Origin: JANNGZ01 sp031404155
GTDB lineage: Bacteria > Pseudomonadota > Gammaproteobacteria > Burkholderiales > Burkholderiaceae_C
Length of the DNA stretch: 14,080 nt
NCBI GenBank assembly: GCA_031404155.1
Contig: JANNGZ010000101.1
Location: 1 to 14,080, forward strand
Reading direction: 5' to 3'
Part shown: in pieces, positions 1 through 9,613 of the stretch
How the letters are laid out: each line of letters begins with the position of its first letter
Numbering within the stretch: position 1 is the stretch's first letter
Position numbers and translations under genes: made by a program
The notes under the pieces: model-generated
Told to the model about the DNA's origin: nothing
Seen by the model: only the letters and a program-made list of their open reading frames with translations
Database searches by the model: none

Positions 1-449
1 GGCACCTCGCTGAAGGCTTCCTTGCAGCGCTGCGCATACACCAGCGACGCGCGGTCGGGCCGACGCCCGCCCACGTCGCCGGGCGTGTAGGCGTCGTCGC
101 TGCGAATCTTGCGGTCGGCGGTGTAGCGGTTGATCATCGAATCCATGTTGCCGGCGGTGACGCCGAAGAACAGGTTCGGTTGGCCCAGCGCCTTGAACGG
201 CTCGGCGCTCTGCCAGTCGGGCTGGGCAATGATGCCGACACGAAAGCCCTGCGCTTCGAGCACCCGCCCGATCACCGCCATGCCGAAGCTCGGGTGGTCC
301 ACATAGGCGTCGCCGCTGACGATCACGATGTCGCACGAGTCCCAGCCGAGCTGCTCCATCTCGGCCCGGCTCATCGGCAGAAAGGGCGCGGGGCCGAAGC
401 GTTTGGCCCAGAAGGGGCGGTAGGCCGTCAGCGCTTTCGGCGCCGTCAT
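1..449 (-). CDS. YgiQ family radical SAM protein, N-terminal part (cut by window edge)
   Basis: Translating the minus strand from the ATG at 449 gives about 149 residues that match the N-terminal domain of the YgiQ/UPF0313 radical SAM family as I know it. Recognisable stretches are FGPAPFLPMSRAEM, LGWDSCDIVIVSGDAYVDHP, GRVLEAQGFRVGIIAQPDW, GVTAGNMDSMINRYTA and DDAYTPGDVGGRRPDRA. The radical SAM core with its CxxxCxxC iron-sulfur motif lies much later in family members, so it is beyond the left edge and cannot be checked. The family's substrate and reaction are not established. The start is uncertain: no Shine-Dalgarno precedes 449. The frame stays open upstream as an Ala/Pro-rich stretch with possible GTG starts at 530 and 566. 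I chose 449 because the conserved region begins about ten residues later, as in relatives. Confidence 0.88.
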   Translation of the reverse strand, partial: MTAPKALTAYRPFWAKRFGPAPFLPMSRAEMEQLGWDSCDIVIVSGDAYVDHPSFGMAVIGRVLEAQGFRVGIIAQPDWQSAEPFKALGQPNLFFGVTAGNMDSMINRYTADRKIRSDDAYTPGDVGGRRPDRASLVYAQRCKEAFSEV

Positions 450-795
450 GGCGGCGCTGGCGTGCGCGCGGCGCGGCGGTGCGGGCAGCGCGGCGGGCGC
501 GACTGGCGCCGACAGCGCGGGCAGCGCCACAGCCGGGGCGGCCGGGGTGGTGGAAGGAAGGGACACGGGGAGGGCGGAAGCGAGCGCAAGCGAACGGCCC
601 GCATTGTCGCCGTTGGCGGCTGCCGAGGGCGCAGTACGCCCTTTGCTCGCCCCGGGCGCCGCAGGTCGGTTTACAGGGCCGGCCTTCCGGTTCCAGAATC
701 GTTGGGCGTTGCCACCGCGCCAGCACGCACGGCAGGCCTGTACAGCGCACCCCCGTCCACCTCAGGATTCACCTCAAACCCAAGGAGACAAGAGC
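450..795. other. Intergenic region between divergent ygiQ-like and FMO genes
   Basis: These 346 bases separate two divergent genes and should hold a promoter for each. I see no convincing -35/-10 pair on either strand, which is common in DNA this GC-rich. The part from 450 to about 600 is open in the YgiQ frame and would encode an Ala/Pro/Ser-rich peptide, so some of it may be coding. The part from about 660 to 790 is less GC-biased and is the likelier control region. The only clear signal is the ribosome binding site of the FMO gene at its right end. Confidence 0.5.
782..788 (+). promoter_or_regulatory. Shine-Dalgarno site that sets the FMO start
   Basis: AAGGAGA lies 7 bases before the ATG at 796. 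This is a near-perfect ribosome binding site. It decides for 796 over the in-frame ATG at 448, which has no such site and would overlap the start of the divergent gene. Confidence 0.85.
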
Positions 796-2592
796 ATGGC
801 CGACGCAACCCCCAACGCCACCGTCCAGCAATGGCTGTCCCACTTCGACGACGCGCTCTGCCAGGGCGACCTCGAAGCGGTCCTGGAACTGTTCGGCGAC
901 GACTGTTACTGGCGCGACCTGGTGTCCTTCACCTGGAACCTCCACACCGCCGAGGGCAAGGCCGCGATCCGCGCCATGCTGGCGGCCACGCTGGCCGGCG
1001 TGAAACCGGTGAACTGGCGCCTCGAAGGCGACGCCACCGAAGCCAACGGGGTGATCGACGCCTGGCTCAGCTTCGAAACCGCCGCAGCCCGCGGCAAGGG
1101 GCAGTTGCGCCTGGTGGGTGGCAAATGCTGGACCCTGCTCACCACGATGGTCGAGCTCAAGGGCTTCGAGGAGAAAAAGCGCGGCACCCGGCCTAAGGGC
1201 GTGGAGCATGGCGTGCAGGCCGAGCGCAAGTCGTGGCTTGAAAAGCGCAACGAGGAGCAGGCCACGCTGGGCTTCAAGACACAGCCCTATTGCGTCATCG
1301 TCGGCGGCGGCCAGGGCGGCATCGTGCTCGGCGCGCGGCTGAAGAAGCTCGGCGTGCCGACCATCATCGTCGAGAAGAACGACAAGCCCGGCGACAGCTG
1401 GCGCAACCGCTACAAGAGCCTGTGCCTGCACGACCCGGTGTGGTACGACCACCTTCCGTACATGCCCTTCCCCGACGACTGGCCGGTGTTCGCGCCCAAG
1501 GACAAGATCGGCGACTGGCTGGAGATGTACACCAAGGTGATGGAGCTGAACTACTGGCCCAGCACCGAATGCCAGAGCGCCCGCTTCAACGACAAGACGC
1601 AGGAGTGGGAAGTGACGGTGCAGCACCGCGGCGAGACCGTGGTGCTGCGGCCCAAACAGCTGGTGCTCGCCACCGGCATGTCCGCGGTGCCCAACCTGCC
1701 GCGCTTCGAGGGCATGGATTCGTTCAAGGGCACACAGCTGCATTCGAGCAAGTTCGGCAACGGCGAGGACTGGCGCGGCAAGCGCGCGGTGGTGATCGGT
1801 GCCAACAACTCGGCGCACGACATCTGCGCCGACCTCTGGGAGCATGGCGCCGACGTGACCATGGTGCAGCGCTCGTCGACGCATATCGCGCGCAGCGACT
1901 CGCTGATGGAGCTGGCGCTCGGCGGCCTCTACAGCGAGGCGGCGGTGAACGCAGGGGTGAGCACCGACCTGGCCGACCTGATCTTCGCGTCGCTGCCCTA
2001 CAAGGTTTTGCCCGGGCTGCAGGTGCCGGTGTACGAGGAGATGGCCAAGCGCGACAAGGGCCTGTACGACCGGCTTGAAAAGGCCGGCTTCATGCTCGAC
2101 TTCGGCGACGACGGCTCGGGCCTGTTCATGAAGTACCTGCGCCGCGGCTCGGGCTACTACATCGACGTCGGCGCCAGCGAGCTGGTGGCCGACGGCAAGA
2201 TCAAACTGCAAAGCCGCACCGACGTCGAGCGCATCACCCCCGGCGGCGTGCTGCTGAAAAACGGCGTCGAGCTGCCCGCGGAGCTGATCGTCTACGCCAC
2301 CGGCTACGGCTCGATGAACGGCTGGGCCGCCCAACTGATCAGCCAGGAGGTGGCGGACAAGGTCGGCAAATGCTGGGGCCTGGGCTCGGGCACGCGCAAG
2401 GACCCGGGGCCCTGGGAAGGCGAACTGCGCAACATGTGGAAGCCCACACAACAGCCCGCGCTCTGGTTCCACGGCGGCAACCTGCACCAGAGCCGCCACT
2501 ACTCGCAGTTCCTGTCGCTGCAACTCAAGGCGCGCATAGAAGGCCTGCCGACGCCGGTGTACGCGCTGGCGCCGGTGCATCACCCGGCGTAG
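796..2592 (+). CDS. Flavin-containing monooxygenase with N-terminal NTF2/SnoaL-like domain
   Basis: A 598-residue protein. Residues 1 to about 140 look like an NTF2/SnoaL-type alpha+beta domain (WLSHFDDALCQGDLEAVLELF, then CYWRDLVSFTW). The rest is a class B flavoprotein monooxygenase related to FMO and plant YUCCA enzymes. It has an FAD-binding GGGQGG at 170-175, the FMO fingerprint FxGxxxHSxxF at 310-320, a second Rossmann motif GANNSA for NADPH at 335-340, and ATGY at 501-504. Such enzymes use NADPH and O2 to oxygenate soft nucleophiles or carbonyls, or to decarboxylate keto acids; the substrate cannot be read here. It is probably cytosolic, since no signal peptide or membrane segment is seen. 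The start is fixed by a strong Shine-Dalgarno site. The next gene starts 160 bases on in the same direction, so co-transcription is possible but not shown. Confidence 0.9.
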   Translation: MADATPNATVQQWLSHFDDALCQGDLEAVLELFGDDCYWRDLVSFTWNLHTAEGKAAIRAMLAATLAGVKPVNWRLEGDATEANGVIDAWLSFETAAARGKGQLRLVGGKCWTLLTTMVELKGFEEKKRGTRPKGVEHGVQAERKSWLEKRNEEQATLGFKTQPYCVIVGGGQGGIVLGARLKKLGVPTIIVEKNDKPGDSWRNRYKSLCLHDPVWYDHLPYMPFPDDWPVFAPKDKIGDWLEMYTKVMELNYWPSTECQSARFNDKTQEWEVTVQHRGETVVLRPKQLVLATGMSAVPNLPRFEGMDSFKGTQLHSSKFGNGEDWRGKRAVVIGANNSAHDICADLWEHGADVTMVQRSSTHIARSDSLMELALGGLYSEAAVNAGVSTDLADLIFASLPYKVLPGLQVPVYEEMAKRDKGLYDRLEKAGFMLDFGDDGSGLFMKYLRRGSGYYIDVGASELVADGKIKLQSRTDVERITPGGVLLKNGVELPAELIVYATGYGSMNGWAAQLISQEVADKVGKCWGLGSGTRKDPGPWEGELRNMWKPTQQPALWFHGGNLHQSRHYSQFLSLQLKARIEGLPTPVYALAPVHHPA

Positions 2593-2610
2593 TCGGCGCC
2601 GGTGGATGTC

Positions 2611-2670
2611 GATCGGCATCGCTCGGCATCGGTGAGTGCGCGTCGGTGCGTGTCGGTGCGCGTGGCGGTT
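2611..2670. repeat. Degenerate 10-bp tandem repeat between FMO and MFS genes
   Basis: Six consecutive 10-base blocks resemble each other. TCGGCATCG occurs at 2613-2621 and again at 2623-2631. GTCGGTGCG occurs at 2642-2650 and again at 2652-2660. The unit is close to one DNA helical turn. No function can be assigned; it lies in the 160-base gap upstream of the exporter gene. Confidence 0.55.
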
Positions 2671-2752
2671 GGCGTCGCCGGGCCGGCGGGGCCGAGCCGG
2701 CGTGCCACCATCCCAGGATGCGCTGCAGCCCCGGCCCCTTGCGAGCGACGCC

Positions 2753-4093
2753 ATGACAGGCGCGCCGCCGCAAGAGCGGGCGCGCGGCGCGCCGCACGAG
2801 CACCCGCACGAGCACCCGCACGAGCGCCCGCAAGAGCGCCCGCAACAGCACCCGCGCGAGTTCCCGCGTGTCCTCGCCGCCGAAGTCGTCTCCAACTTCG
2901 GCTCGATGCTGAGCCGGCTCGCGATTCCCTGGCTGGCCACACTGACGCTCGGCGCGAGCGCTGCCGAGATGGGCCTGCTGCTGGTGGCCGACGTGCTGGC
3001 CGGCGCCTTGGGCGCGTTGGCGCTCGGCGCCCTGGTCGACCACCATGGCAAACGCGCGGTGATGCTGCTTGCCGACCTGCTGCGCGCCGCCTTGCTCGCG
3101 GGGCTGGCGGCCTTCGCGGTGCTGGGCTGGCTGTCGTTCTGGATGCTGGTACTGGCCGCGGCAGGCAGCGGCGTGCTCAGCATGGCCTTCGAGCTGGCCC
3201 GTTCGGCCTGGGTAGCGCGCAGCGTGCCCGTGGCCGAACTGCCGGCGCGCAATGCGCAGTTGTCGATCGGCGGCAGCCTGTCCGAGACGGCGGCCTTTGC
3301 GCTCGGCGGCTGGCTCTACCAGGGCTTCGGCGCGGTGGTGGCGCTGGCACTGGACGCGGCGAGCTATCTGGTGTCGGCGCTGTGCCTGCGCGGCGTGCAC
3401 GACGCACCCACCGGGGAACTGCGTACACCCCGCGTCAGCGCCACCCCGGGCTGGCGTTCCCGGCTGCGCGGCTTCCTGGCCGACGCGGGTGCGGGCTTGC
3501 GCGCCGTGGCGGCGCAGCCGACGCTGCGCGCGCTCGCCGCCGTCGAGGTGCTGGTGGCGCTGGGGATGAGCATCGCCGGCACCAGCTACATGATTTTCGT
3601 TTCGCGCGACATCGCCTTCGACACCGGCGTGCTCGGCATGGTCTTCGCGGCCGGCGGGCTGGGTTCGGTCGCTGCCGCGGCGCTGGCGCCGAACCTGGGG
3701 CGGCGCTTCGGCGCCGGCCGCACCATGACCCTCGGCTTGAGCTTGCTTGCCCTGGGCGCGCTGTGCATCCCTCTCGTCGGCGCGGTGGGCGTGCTCGGCA
3801 TCGCGCTGCTGGCCACGCACCAGATCGTCGGCGACGGCGGCCAGACGCTGCACAACATCCACGACCGCACGCTGCGCCAGACCTTGGCCGAGCCGGCGCT
3901 GCTGGCGCGCGTGGACGCCGGCATCCGCACGCTCGGGCAAAGCGCGACGCTGCTCGGTGCGCTGGCCGGCGGCGCGCTCGCCACCGCCTTCGGCGCGCGC
4001 ACCGCGCTGTGGCTCAGCAGCGCGGTCTATGCGGCAGCGGCCGGGGTTGCATTCGCGACGCTGGCGCGCCACGCCACCAGGCCGGCGCGGTGA
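2753..4093 (+). CDS. MFS transporter (EntS/MFS_3-like exporter) with His-rich N-terminus
   Basis: A 446-residue integral membrane protein with roughly ten to twelve hydrophobic helices spread over residues 45-440. It resembles the EntS/MFS_3 branch of the major facilitator superfamily: the first helix region reads VVSNFGSMLSRLAIPWLATL, a cytoplasmic loop holds GALVDHHGKR, and ARNAQLSIGGSLSE precedes the second-half helices. Members usually export small molecules by proton antiport; the substrate is unknown. Before helix 1, residues 15-38 form a His/Glu/Pro/Gln-rich stretch (HEHP, HEHP, HERP, QERP, QQHP, REFP) encoded by a 12-bp tandem repeat. The ATG at 2753 is chosen because upstream codons are non-conserved and Arg-rich. 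No clear Shine-Dalgarno site precedes it, and an in-frame ATG at 2636 is possible. It could share a transcript with the upstream monooxygenase and export its product; that is a guess. Confidence 0.85.
   Translation: MTGAPPQERARGAPHEHPHEHPHERPQERPQQHPREFPRVLAAEVVSNFGSMLSRLAIPWLATLTLGASAAEMGLLLVADVLAGALGALALGALVDHHGKRAVMLLADLLRAALLAGLAAFAVLGWLSFWMLVLAAAGSGVLSMAFELARSAWVARSVPVAELPARNAQLSIGGSLSETAAFALGGWLYQGFGAVVALALDAASYLVSALCLRGVHDAPTGELRTPRVSATPGWRSRLRGFLADAGAGLRAVAAQPTLRALAAVEVLVALGMSIAGTSYMIFVSRDIAFDTGVLGMVFAAGGLGSVAAAALAPNLGRRFGAGRTMTLGLSLLALGALCIPLVGAVGVLGIALLATHQIVGDGGQTLHNIHDRTLRQTLAEPALLARVDAGIRTLGQSATLLGALAGGALATAFGARTALWLSSAVYAAAAGVAFATLARHATRPAR
2795..2866 (+). repeat. 12-bp tandem repeat, six units, inside the MFS gene
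   Basis: Six 12-base units in register with the codons encode HEHP, HEHP, HERP, QERP, QQHP and REFP. The first two are identical at the DNA level (CACGAGCACCCG) and the later ones drift by point changes. The pattern fits expansion by replication slippage. The units encode a hydrophilic tail before the first membrane helix. Confidence 0.85.
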
Positions 4094-4109
4094 CGGGCTC
4101 ACTGCTGCA

Positions 4110-4129
4110 CCTTGCCGGCGCCGGCAAGG
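4110..4129. terminator. Perfect palindrome between convergent genes, possible terminator
   Basis: A 20-base perfect inverted repeat with arms CCTTGCCGGC and GCCGGCAAGG starts 17 bases after the MFS stop. It lies in the 124-base gap before the convergent gene that ends at 4218. As RNA it would form a strong hairpin from either strand. No T tract follows on either side, so Rho-independent termination is not certain. Confidence 0.5.
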
Positions 4130-5112
4130 CGGACCGGCGGGCGGGAGACGGGGCCCCTGTCGGCGCCGGCGTCGGCGCAGCCACGCGGCGCCGATCCGAT
4201 TTCAGTGATTGAGTGGGCTAGCGGCGCTTGAGCAGGCCGAACAAGCTCTTGCGCGGCTCCTCACGCGCCGATGGGTGCGAGCGGGTCACGATCAGGCCCG
4301 AGGCGAGGTAGAGCGCGTTGAGCAGGCGGCTGGCGCGGTCGACGCTCATGCCGGGCATCGCCGCCAGGTCGCGCAGCGACACCGAGTCGCGGCGCAGCCG
4401 CTCGATCGCCGGTTCGAGCGCGCCGCTCAGGTGCGGGCGCTCGCCCATACGGGTTTGCGCCAAACGGTAAGCCGCCTTGCCGCCGATCTCCGAAAGCAGG
4501 GCGTGGCGCGGCCCGTTCAGCGCCAGGTCCCACAGCAACGGCAGCAGCGGCCGGTACTGCTCGGCCGCCCCGATCCGGTCATGCTTCGGGTGGCCCGGTG
4601 GCCGCAAGCCCGGGGGCTCGACCGCCAGCACCTTCATCGTCGCCTTGCCTTGCGCGGTGGCCAGCGCCATGTCGCGAGGCGAGTGGTAGACCATCTGGTG
4701 CGGGAAGACGGTGATCGGCCAGACCACCTCCTCGTGCTGAACGCACAGCAGGGCTGGCGTCTTGGAGCGCAGGCACGCCGCAACGAGCTCAAGCACGTCG
4801 TTGGCGCTGCCGCTGCGTTCCAGCCCACGCAGATCGGCCAGCAGCGTTGTCGGCAGCACCGATTCGTTCTCCAACTGAACGAAGCCGCTGCCGCCCGAAT
4901 CCCGCCGGGCCCGCTCGTAGGCGCTGACGCGCCAGAGCGTGGAGTCCTCGAAGTCGCGCAAGGGTGCCTCCTGGGTGAGCGTTCTCGCCGGGCCAAGCGG
5001 GTCGGCGGGTGGGTGCCGAACTTCCGAGCGGAGCTGCCGAACGAAGGTGTCGAGTATCGTGAATTCTCCGGTAGCGGCCACCGCCTCCAAAACCCCTAAC
5101 TGCTTGGCGTCA

Positions 5113-7041
<1,929 letters not shown>

Positions 7042-7159
7042 CAGGCAGGGCTCCGTGTGGGCGTGTGGTTGAACGGCCAGCACCAAGTCGGGCGGCGAAC
7101 ATCGGGCGCCGACGCCGGGCGCGAAGCGTAGCCGAATCGTCGCGGGTAAGCTTCATCGG

Positions 7160-8209
7160 ATGCGCCTCTCCGTCCTCGACCAATCCGTCTCGCTCGTCAA
7201 TTCCAGCGAGGACGCCGCGATCCGCGACACCCTGGCGCTGGCCGAGGATTGCGAGGCGCTCGGCTACCACCGCTTCTGGCTCAGCGAGCACCACAGCCTG
7301 CCCACGATCATCGGCACCGCGCCCGAGGTGCTGATGGCCGCGGTGGCCGCGCGCACCACGCGCATCCGCATCGGCAGCGCGGGGGTGATGCTGCCGCACG
7401 ACTCGGCCTTCAAGGTGGCCGATCAGTTCCGGGTGCTCGACGCGCTGGCGCCCGGGCGCATCGACCTCGGCGTCGGCCGCGCGCCCGGCGGCGACATGCA
7501 GACCGCGCGGGCGCTCAACCCCTATTCGTCGGGCATGGCCGAGGACTTCCCGCAGCAGGTGCACGACCTGCGCGAGTGGGTCAGCGGGCGCGCGGTGGCC
7601 GGCATCGTGGCGCACCCGCGCGGCCCGGCGCTGGCCGACGGCGACAGCTCGCGCACGCCCGATGTGTGGGTGCTCGGCAGCTCCGACTACGGCGCGCGGC
7701 TGGCGGCGGAGTTCGGCCTGCCCTACGCCTTTGCGTACTTCTTCACCGACGGCCAGGGCGTGGAGCCGGCGCTCGAGCTCTATCGCGCGCTGTACAAGCC
7801 GAGCGCGCGCCATCCAGTGCCGTTGGCCACGATCTGCGTCTGGGCGCTGGCCGCCGAAACCCACGACGAAGCCGTGTTCCACGCCTTGAGCCGCGAGCGC
7901 TGGCGGGTCGACCGCATGCGCGGCGTGCTCGGGCCCTTGCAGGCACCGGCCGACATCGCGGCGCGCGGCTTCAGCGCCGACGAGATGCGCACCGTGGACG
8001 CGATGCGGCGCAAGGCGTTGGTGGGCACCGCTGGAGAAGTCGGCAGTGCGATGCGCACGCTGGCCGCGTCGCTCGGCCTGGACGAGCTGGTGGTGAACAC
8101 CTGGGCGCATGAACCCGCGGCGCGGCGGCGCTCGTATGCGCTGCTGGCGCGGGAGTTCGGGCTGGCGGCCCCGGGCGCGGTCGGCGCGGCGGCCAGTGCC
8201 ATTCGCTGA
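7160..8209 (+). CDS. LLM class flavin-dependent oxidoreductase, MsnO8/YhbW-like
   Basis: A 349-residue cytosolic protein of the bacterial luciferase-like superfamily, a TIM-barrel that uses reduced FMN, normally supplied by a partner reductase, and O2. The MsnO8/YhbW subgroup is recognisable from GYHRFWLSEHH (residues 35-45), GSAGVMLPH (72-80), PGRIDLGVGRAPGGD (98-112) and PDVWVLGSSDYGARLAAEFG (167-186). The length matches E. coli YhbW. The physiological substrate of this subgroup is not settled. No flavin reductase gene is adjacent. It is divergent from the ABC exporter across a 118-base gap in which I could not identify a promoter. The ATG at 7160 begins right at the conserved first strand (RLSVLDQSV); the ribosome binding site is weak. 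Confidence 0.92.
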   Translation: MRLSVLDQSVSLVNSSEDAAIRDTLALAEDCEALGYHRFWLSEHHSLPTIIGTAPEVLMAAVAARTTRIRIGSAGVMLPHDSAFKVADQFRVLDALAPGRIDLGVGRAPGGDMQTARALNPYSSGMAEDFPQQVHDLREWVSGRAVAGIVAHPRGPALADGDSSRTPDVWVLGSSDYGARLAAEFGLPYAFAYFFTDGQGVEPALELYRALYKPSARHPVPLATICVWALAAETHDEAVFHALSRERWRVDRMRGVLGPLQAPADIAARGFSADEMRTVDAMRRKALVGTAGEVGSAMRTLAASLGLDELVVNTWAHEPAARRRSYALLAREFGLAAPGAVGAAASAIR

Positions 8210-8312
8210 CACGCTCGCGCGGGCACTCGCAGCCCCCTTGAGCGCGGCGCCGGCTTGGTGCAAAGTGACCCCGGCACGCTGCCCCTACCCGCTGCCTCCG
8301 AAAGGCCCGGCC

Positions 8313-8840
8313 ATGAAACTTCTGCACCACCCGATCTCGCTGGCCCATGCCGTAAAAATCGGCGCCATCGCCGTGGCGGCGCTCGCCGCCCTCGCCTTCA
8401 GCCGGCCCGCCCACGCCGCGGGCAGCGTCGAGGTGAGCTACGTCAAGCCCGAAACCTTCACCGACGCCGGCCGCGGCTTGATCACCAGCGAGCGCAACCT
8501 CGAGCGCCTGAGCCAACACCTGCAAGGCCTCGGCACAAAGCTGCCCGACGGCCAGACGCTGCGCATCGAGGTGCTCGACGTGGACCTGGCCGGCGAGCAG
8601 AACCGGGTGCTGCGCCAGCCCGACCTGCGGGTGATGAAGGGCAACACCGACTGGCCGCGCATCAACCTGCGCTACACCCTGCTCGAAGGCAGCCGCACGG
8701 TTGCCAGCGGCGAGGAGCGGGTGGCCGACATGGCCTACCTGGTCCACCCGCCGCGCTACGACCACGAAGCCCAGGGCTTCGAGCGCCGCATGCTCGAGCG
8801 CTGGTTTGCCGAGCGCTTTGCGGCCACCGCCACGCGTTGA
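8313..8840 (+). CDS. DUF3016 domain exported protein
   Basis: A 175-residue protein with a clear Sec signal peptide: positive start (MKLLHH), hydrophobic core around residues 16-29, and an AHA-AG cleavage site after residue 35. The mature part begins GSVEVSYVKPETFTDAG, which matches the opening of the DUF3016 family, and continues with RIEVLDVDLAGE and a C-terminal basic helix. The family is periplasmic and its function is unknown. The ATG at 8313 is supported by GAAAGG at 8300-8305, seven bases upstream. The frame is open further upstream, but that stretch overlaps the preceding oxidoreductase gene and would bury the signal peptide. It lies 103 bases after that gene and 49 bases before the thioesterase gene. 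Confidence 0.88.
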   Translation: MKLLHHPISLAHAVKIGAIAVAALAALAFSRPAHAAGSVEVSYVKPETFTDAGRGLITSERNLERLSQHLQGLGTKLPDGQTLRIEVLDVDLAGEQNRVLRQPDLRVMKGNTDWPRINLRYTLLEGSRTVASGEERVADMAYLVHPPRYDHEAQGFERRMLERWFAERFAATATR

Positions 8841-8889
8841 GCCGCGCTCCGGCGCCTGCCCGCAGATCACCCCAGAGGCGCCGGCCCGC

Positions 8890-9297
8890 ATGGCGATGAC
8901 GCTGCCCGAATTGCAGGCCCTCTTCGAGCCGCTGTTCCCCGGCTTGATGGGCATGCAGATCACCGAGGCGACGCCCGAGCGGGTTTGTGCGCGCATGACT
9001 GTGCGCCCCGACCTGTACACCAGCGGCCACTCGCTGCACGGCGGCGCGCTGATGGCATTCGCCGACACGCTCGGCGCGGTGGGCACCTTCCTCAACCTGC
9101 CCGCGGGCAAACGCACCACCACGGTGGACTCGAGCACCAAGTTCATCGCCGGCGCGGCCGAAGGCTCCACCGTGACGGCCGAATGCAGCGCGCTGCACCG
9201 CGGCCGCACCACCATGGTCTGGCAGACGCTGGTGCGCAGCGAGGCGGGCAAGCTCTGCGGCGTGGTGACACAGACGCAGATCGTGCTCGACGCCTGA
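8890..9297 (+). CDS. PaaI family hotdog-fold thioesterase
   Basis: A 135-residue protein, the usual size for a single-hotdog thioesterase. The family hallmark is SLHGGALMAFADTLGAVG, with H50-G51-G52 and D59 as the probable catalytic or positioning residues. A beta-sheet half follows, including TVDSSTKFIAGAAEGSTVTA and TMVWQTLVRSEAGKLCGVVT. Members hydrolyse acyl- or aryl-CoA thioesters in the cytosol, usually as tetramers. The exact substrate cannot be told; the phenylacetate genes that define true PaaI are absent here. Two ATG codons (8890 and 8896) could start it. AGAGGCG at 8873-8879 lies upstream. It is the last gene of a plus-strand run and is followed by hairpins. Confidence 0.9.
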   Translation: MAMTLPELQALFEPLFPGLMGMQITEATPERVCARMTVRPDLYTSGHSLHGGALMAFADTLGAVGTFLNLPAGKRTTTVDSSTKFIAGAAEGSTVTAECSALHRGRTTMVWQTLVRSEAGKLCGVVTQTQIVLDA

Positions 9298-9307
9298 GGC
9301 CGCGGCT

Positions 9308-9331
9308 CCGGGTCTACCGGCGTGGACCCGG
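9308..9331 (+). terminator. Hairpin just downstream of the thioesterase gene
   Basis: A 7-bp perfect stem (CCGGGTC with GACCCGG) and a 10-base loop begin 10 bases after the thioesterase stop. The position suits a transcription terminator or 3'-end stabiliser. There is no T run after the stem, so intrinsic termination is unproven. Confidence 0.4.
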
Positions 9332-9465
9332 CCGGCCGAAGGGGCGCCGCGTCGCGCGGGCTGCAAACCTGCATGCCCGCGCCGCGCCGAGGAGGGCGGG
9401 CGACCGCAAGGTCGGCATCGGGGGACTGAAGCCGCACGTGCAACCCGAAGGCGGCTCACGGCTGC

Positions 9466-9532
9466 GGCAGGCCCTGCCGCAATAGCTGCGTCAGGGCAGC
9501 GGCAGGTCCTGCCGCAATCGTCAGGGCAGCGG
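9466..9532. repeat. Two-copy repeat with embedded palindromes
   Basis: Two imperfect direct copies occur. Each has GGCAGG, one variable base, then CCTGCCGCAAT (9466-9483 and 9501-9518), followed by CGTCAGGGCAGC (9489-9500 and 9519-9530). The first copy has five extra bases (AGCTG) between the two blocks. The first block of each copy is a palindrome with a single-base centre: arms TGCGGCAGG/CCTGCCGCA in copy 1 and GCGGCAGG/CCTGCCGC in copy 2. The look is that of a short extragenic repeat family, but I cannot check for other copies in the genome. Confidence 0.7.
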
Positions 9533-9613
9533 AGCACAGCGCCGCAGGCGGCTTGGCTCCCGCTCTGCGGGTCACGCGCAATACCGCATTCGAGTCCCGA
9601 AGGCAGCTCCTTC

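Larger units (their letters stand above)
9298..9613. other. Hairpin-rich region between convergent genes
   Basis: This 316-base stretch separates two convergent genes, and I see no credible gene in it. It carries a string of perfect short inverted repeats: 9308-9331; 9401-9414 (CGACC, GCAA loop, GGTCG); 9463-9481; 9499-9515; 9541-9552 (GCCGC/GCGGC); 9559-9571 (CCCGC/GCGGG); and 9599-9613 (GAAGG/CCTTC). The last lies directly after the SDR stop at 9614. It probably serves transcript 3' ends from both sides. The central part contains a repeated unit listed separately. Confidence 0.65.

Noticed and set aside
448..795. Upstream in-frame ATG that would lengthen the FMO by 116 residues
   Set aside because: There is no ribosome binding site at 448, the composition is low-complexity, and it overlaps the divergent gene's start. 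A strong Shine-Dalgarno marks 796.
2795..2866. Short regular repeat considered as a CRISPR array
   Set aside because: Units are 12 bases with no spacers and are in frame within a transporter gene; no cas genes are present.
769..3252. Very long open frame on the minus strand opposite the FMO and MFS genes
   Set aside because: It is antisense to two well-recognised genes. Its protein is a low-complexity Ala/Arg/His/Gln mix typical of shadow frames in GC-rich DNA.
7042..7159. Promoter search between the divergent ABC and LLM genes
   Set aside because: A TTGAAC at 7069-7074 could be a -35 box, but no -10-like hexamer lies at the right distance, so no promoter is called.
9463..9515. Palindromes considered as insertion sequence ends or an attachment site
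   Set aside because: There is no transposase or integrase gene in or near the region, and there are no flanking target duplications.
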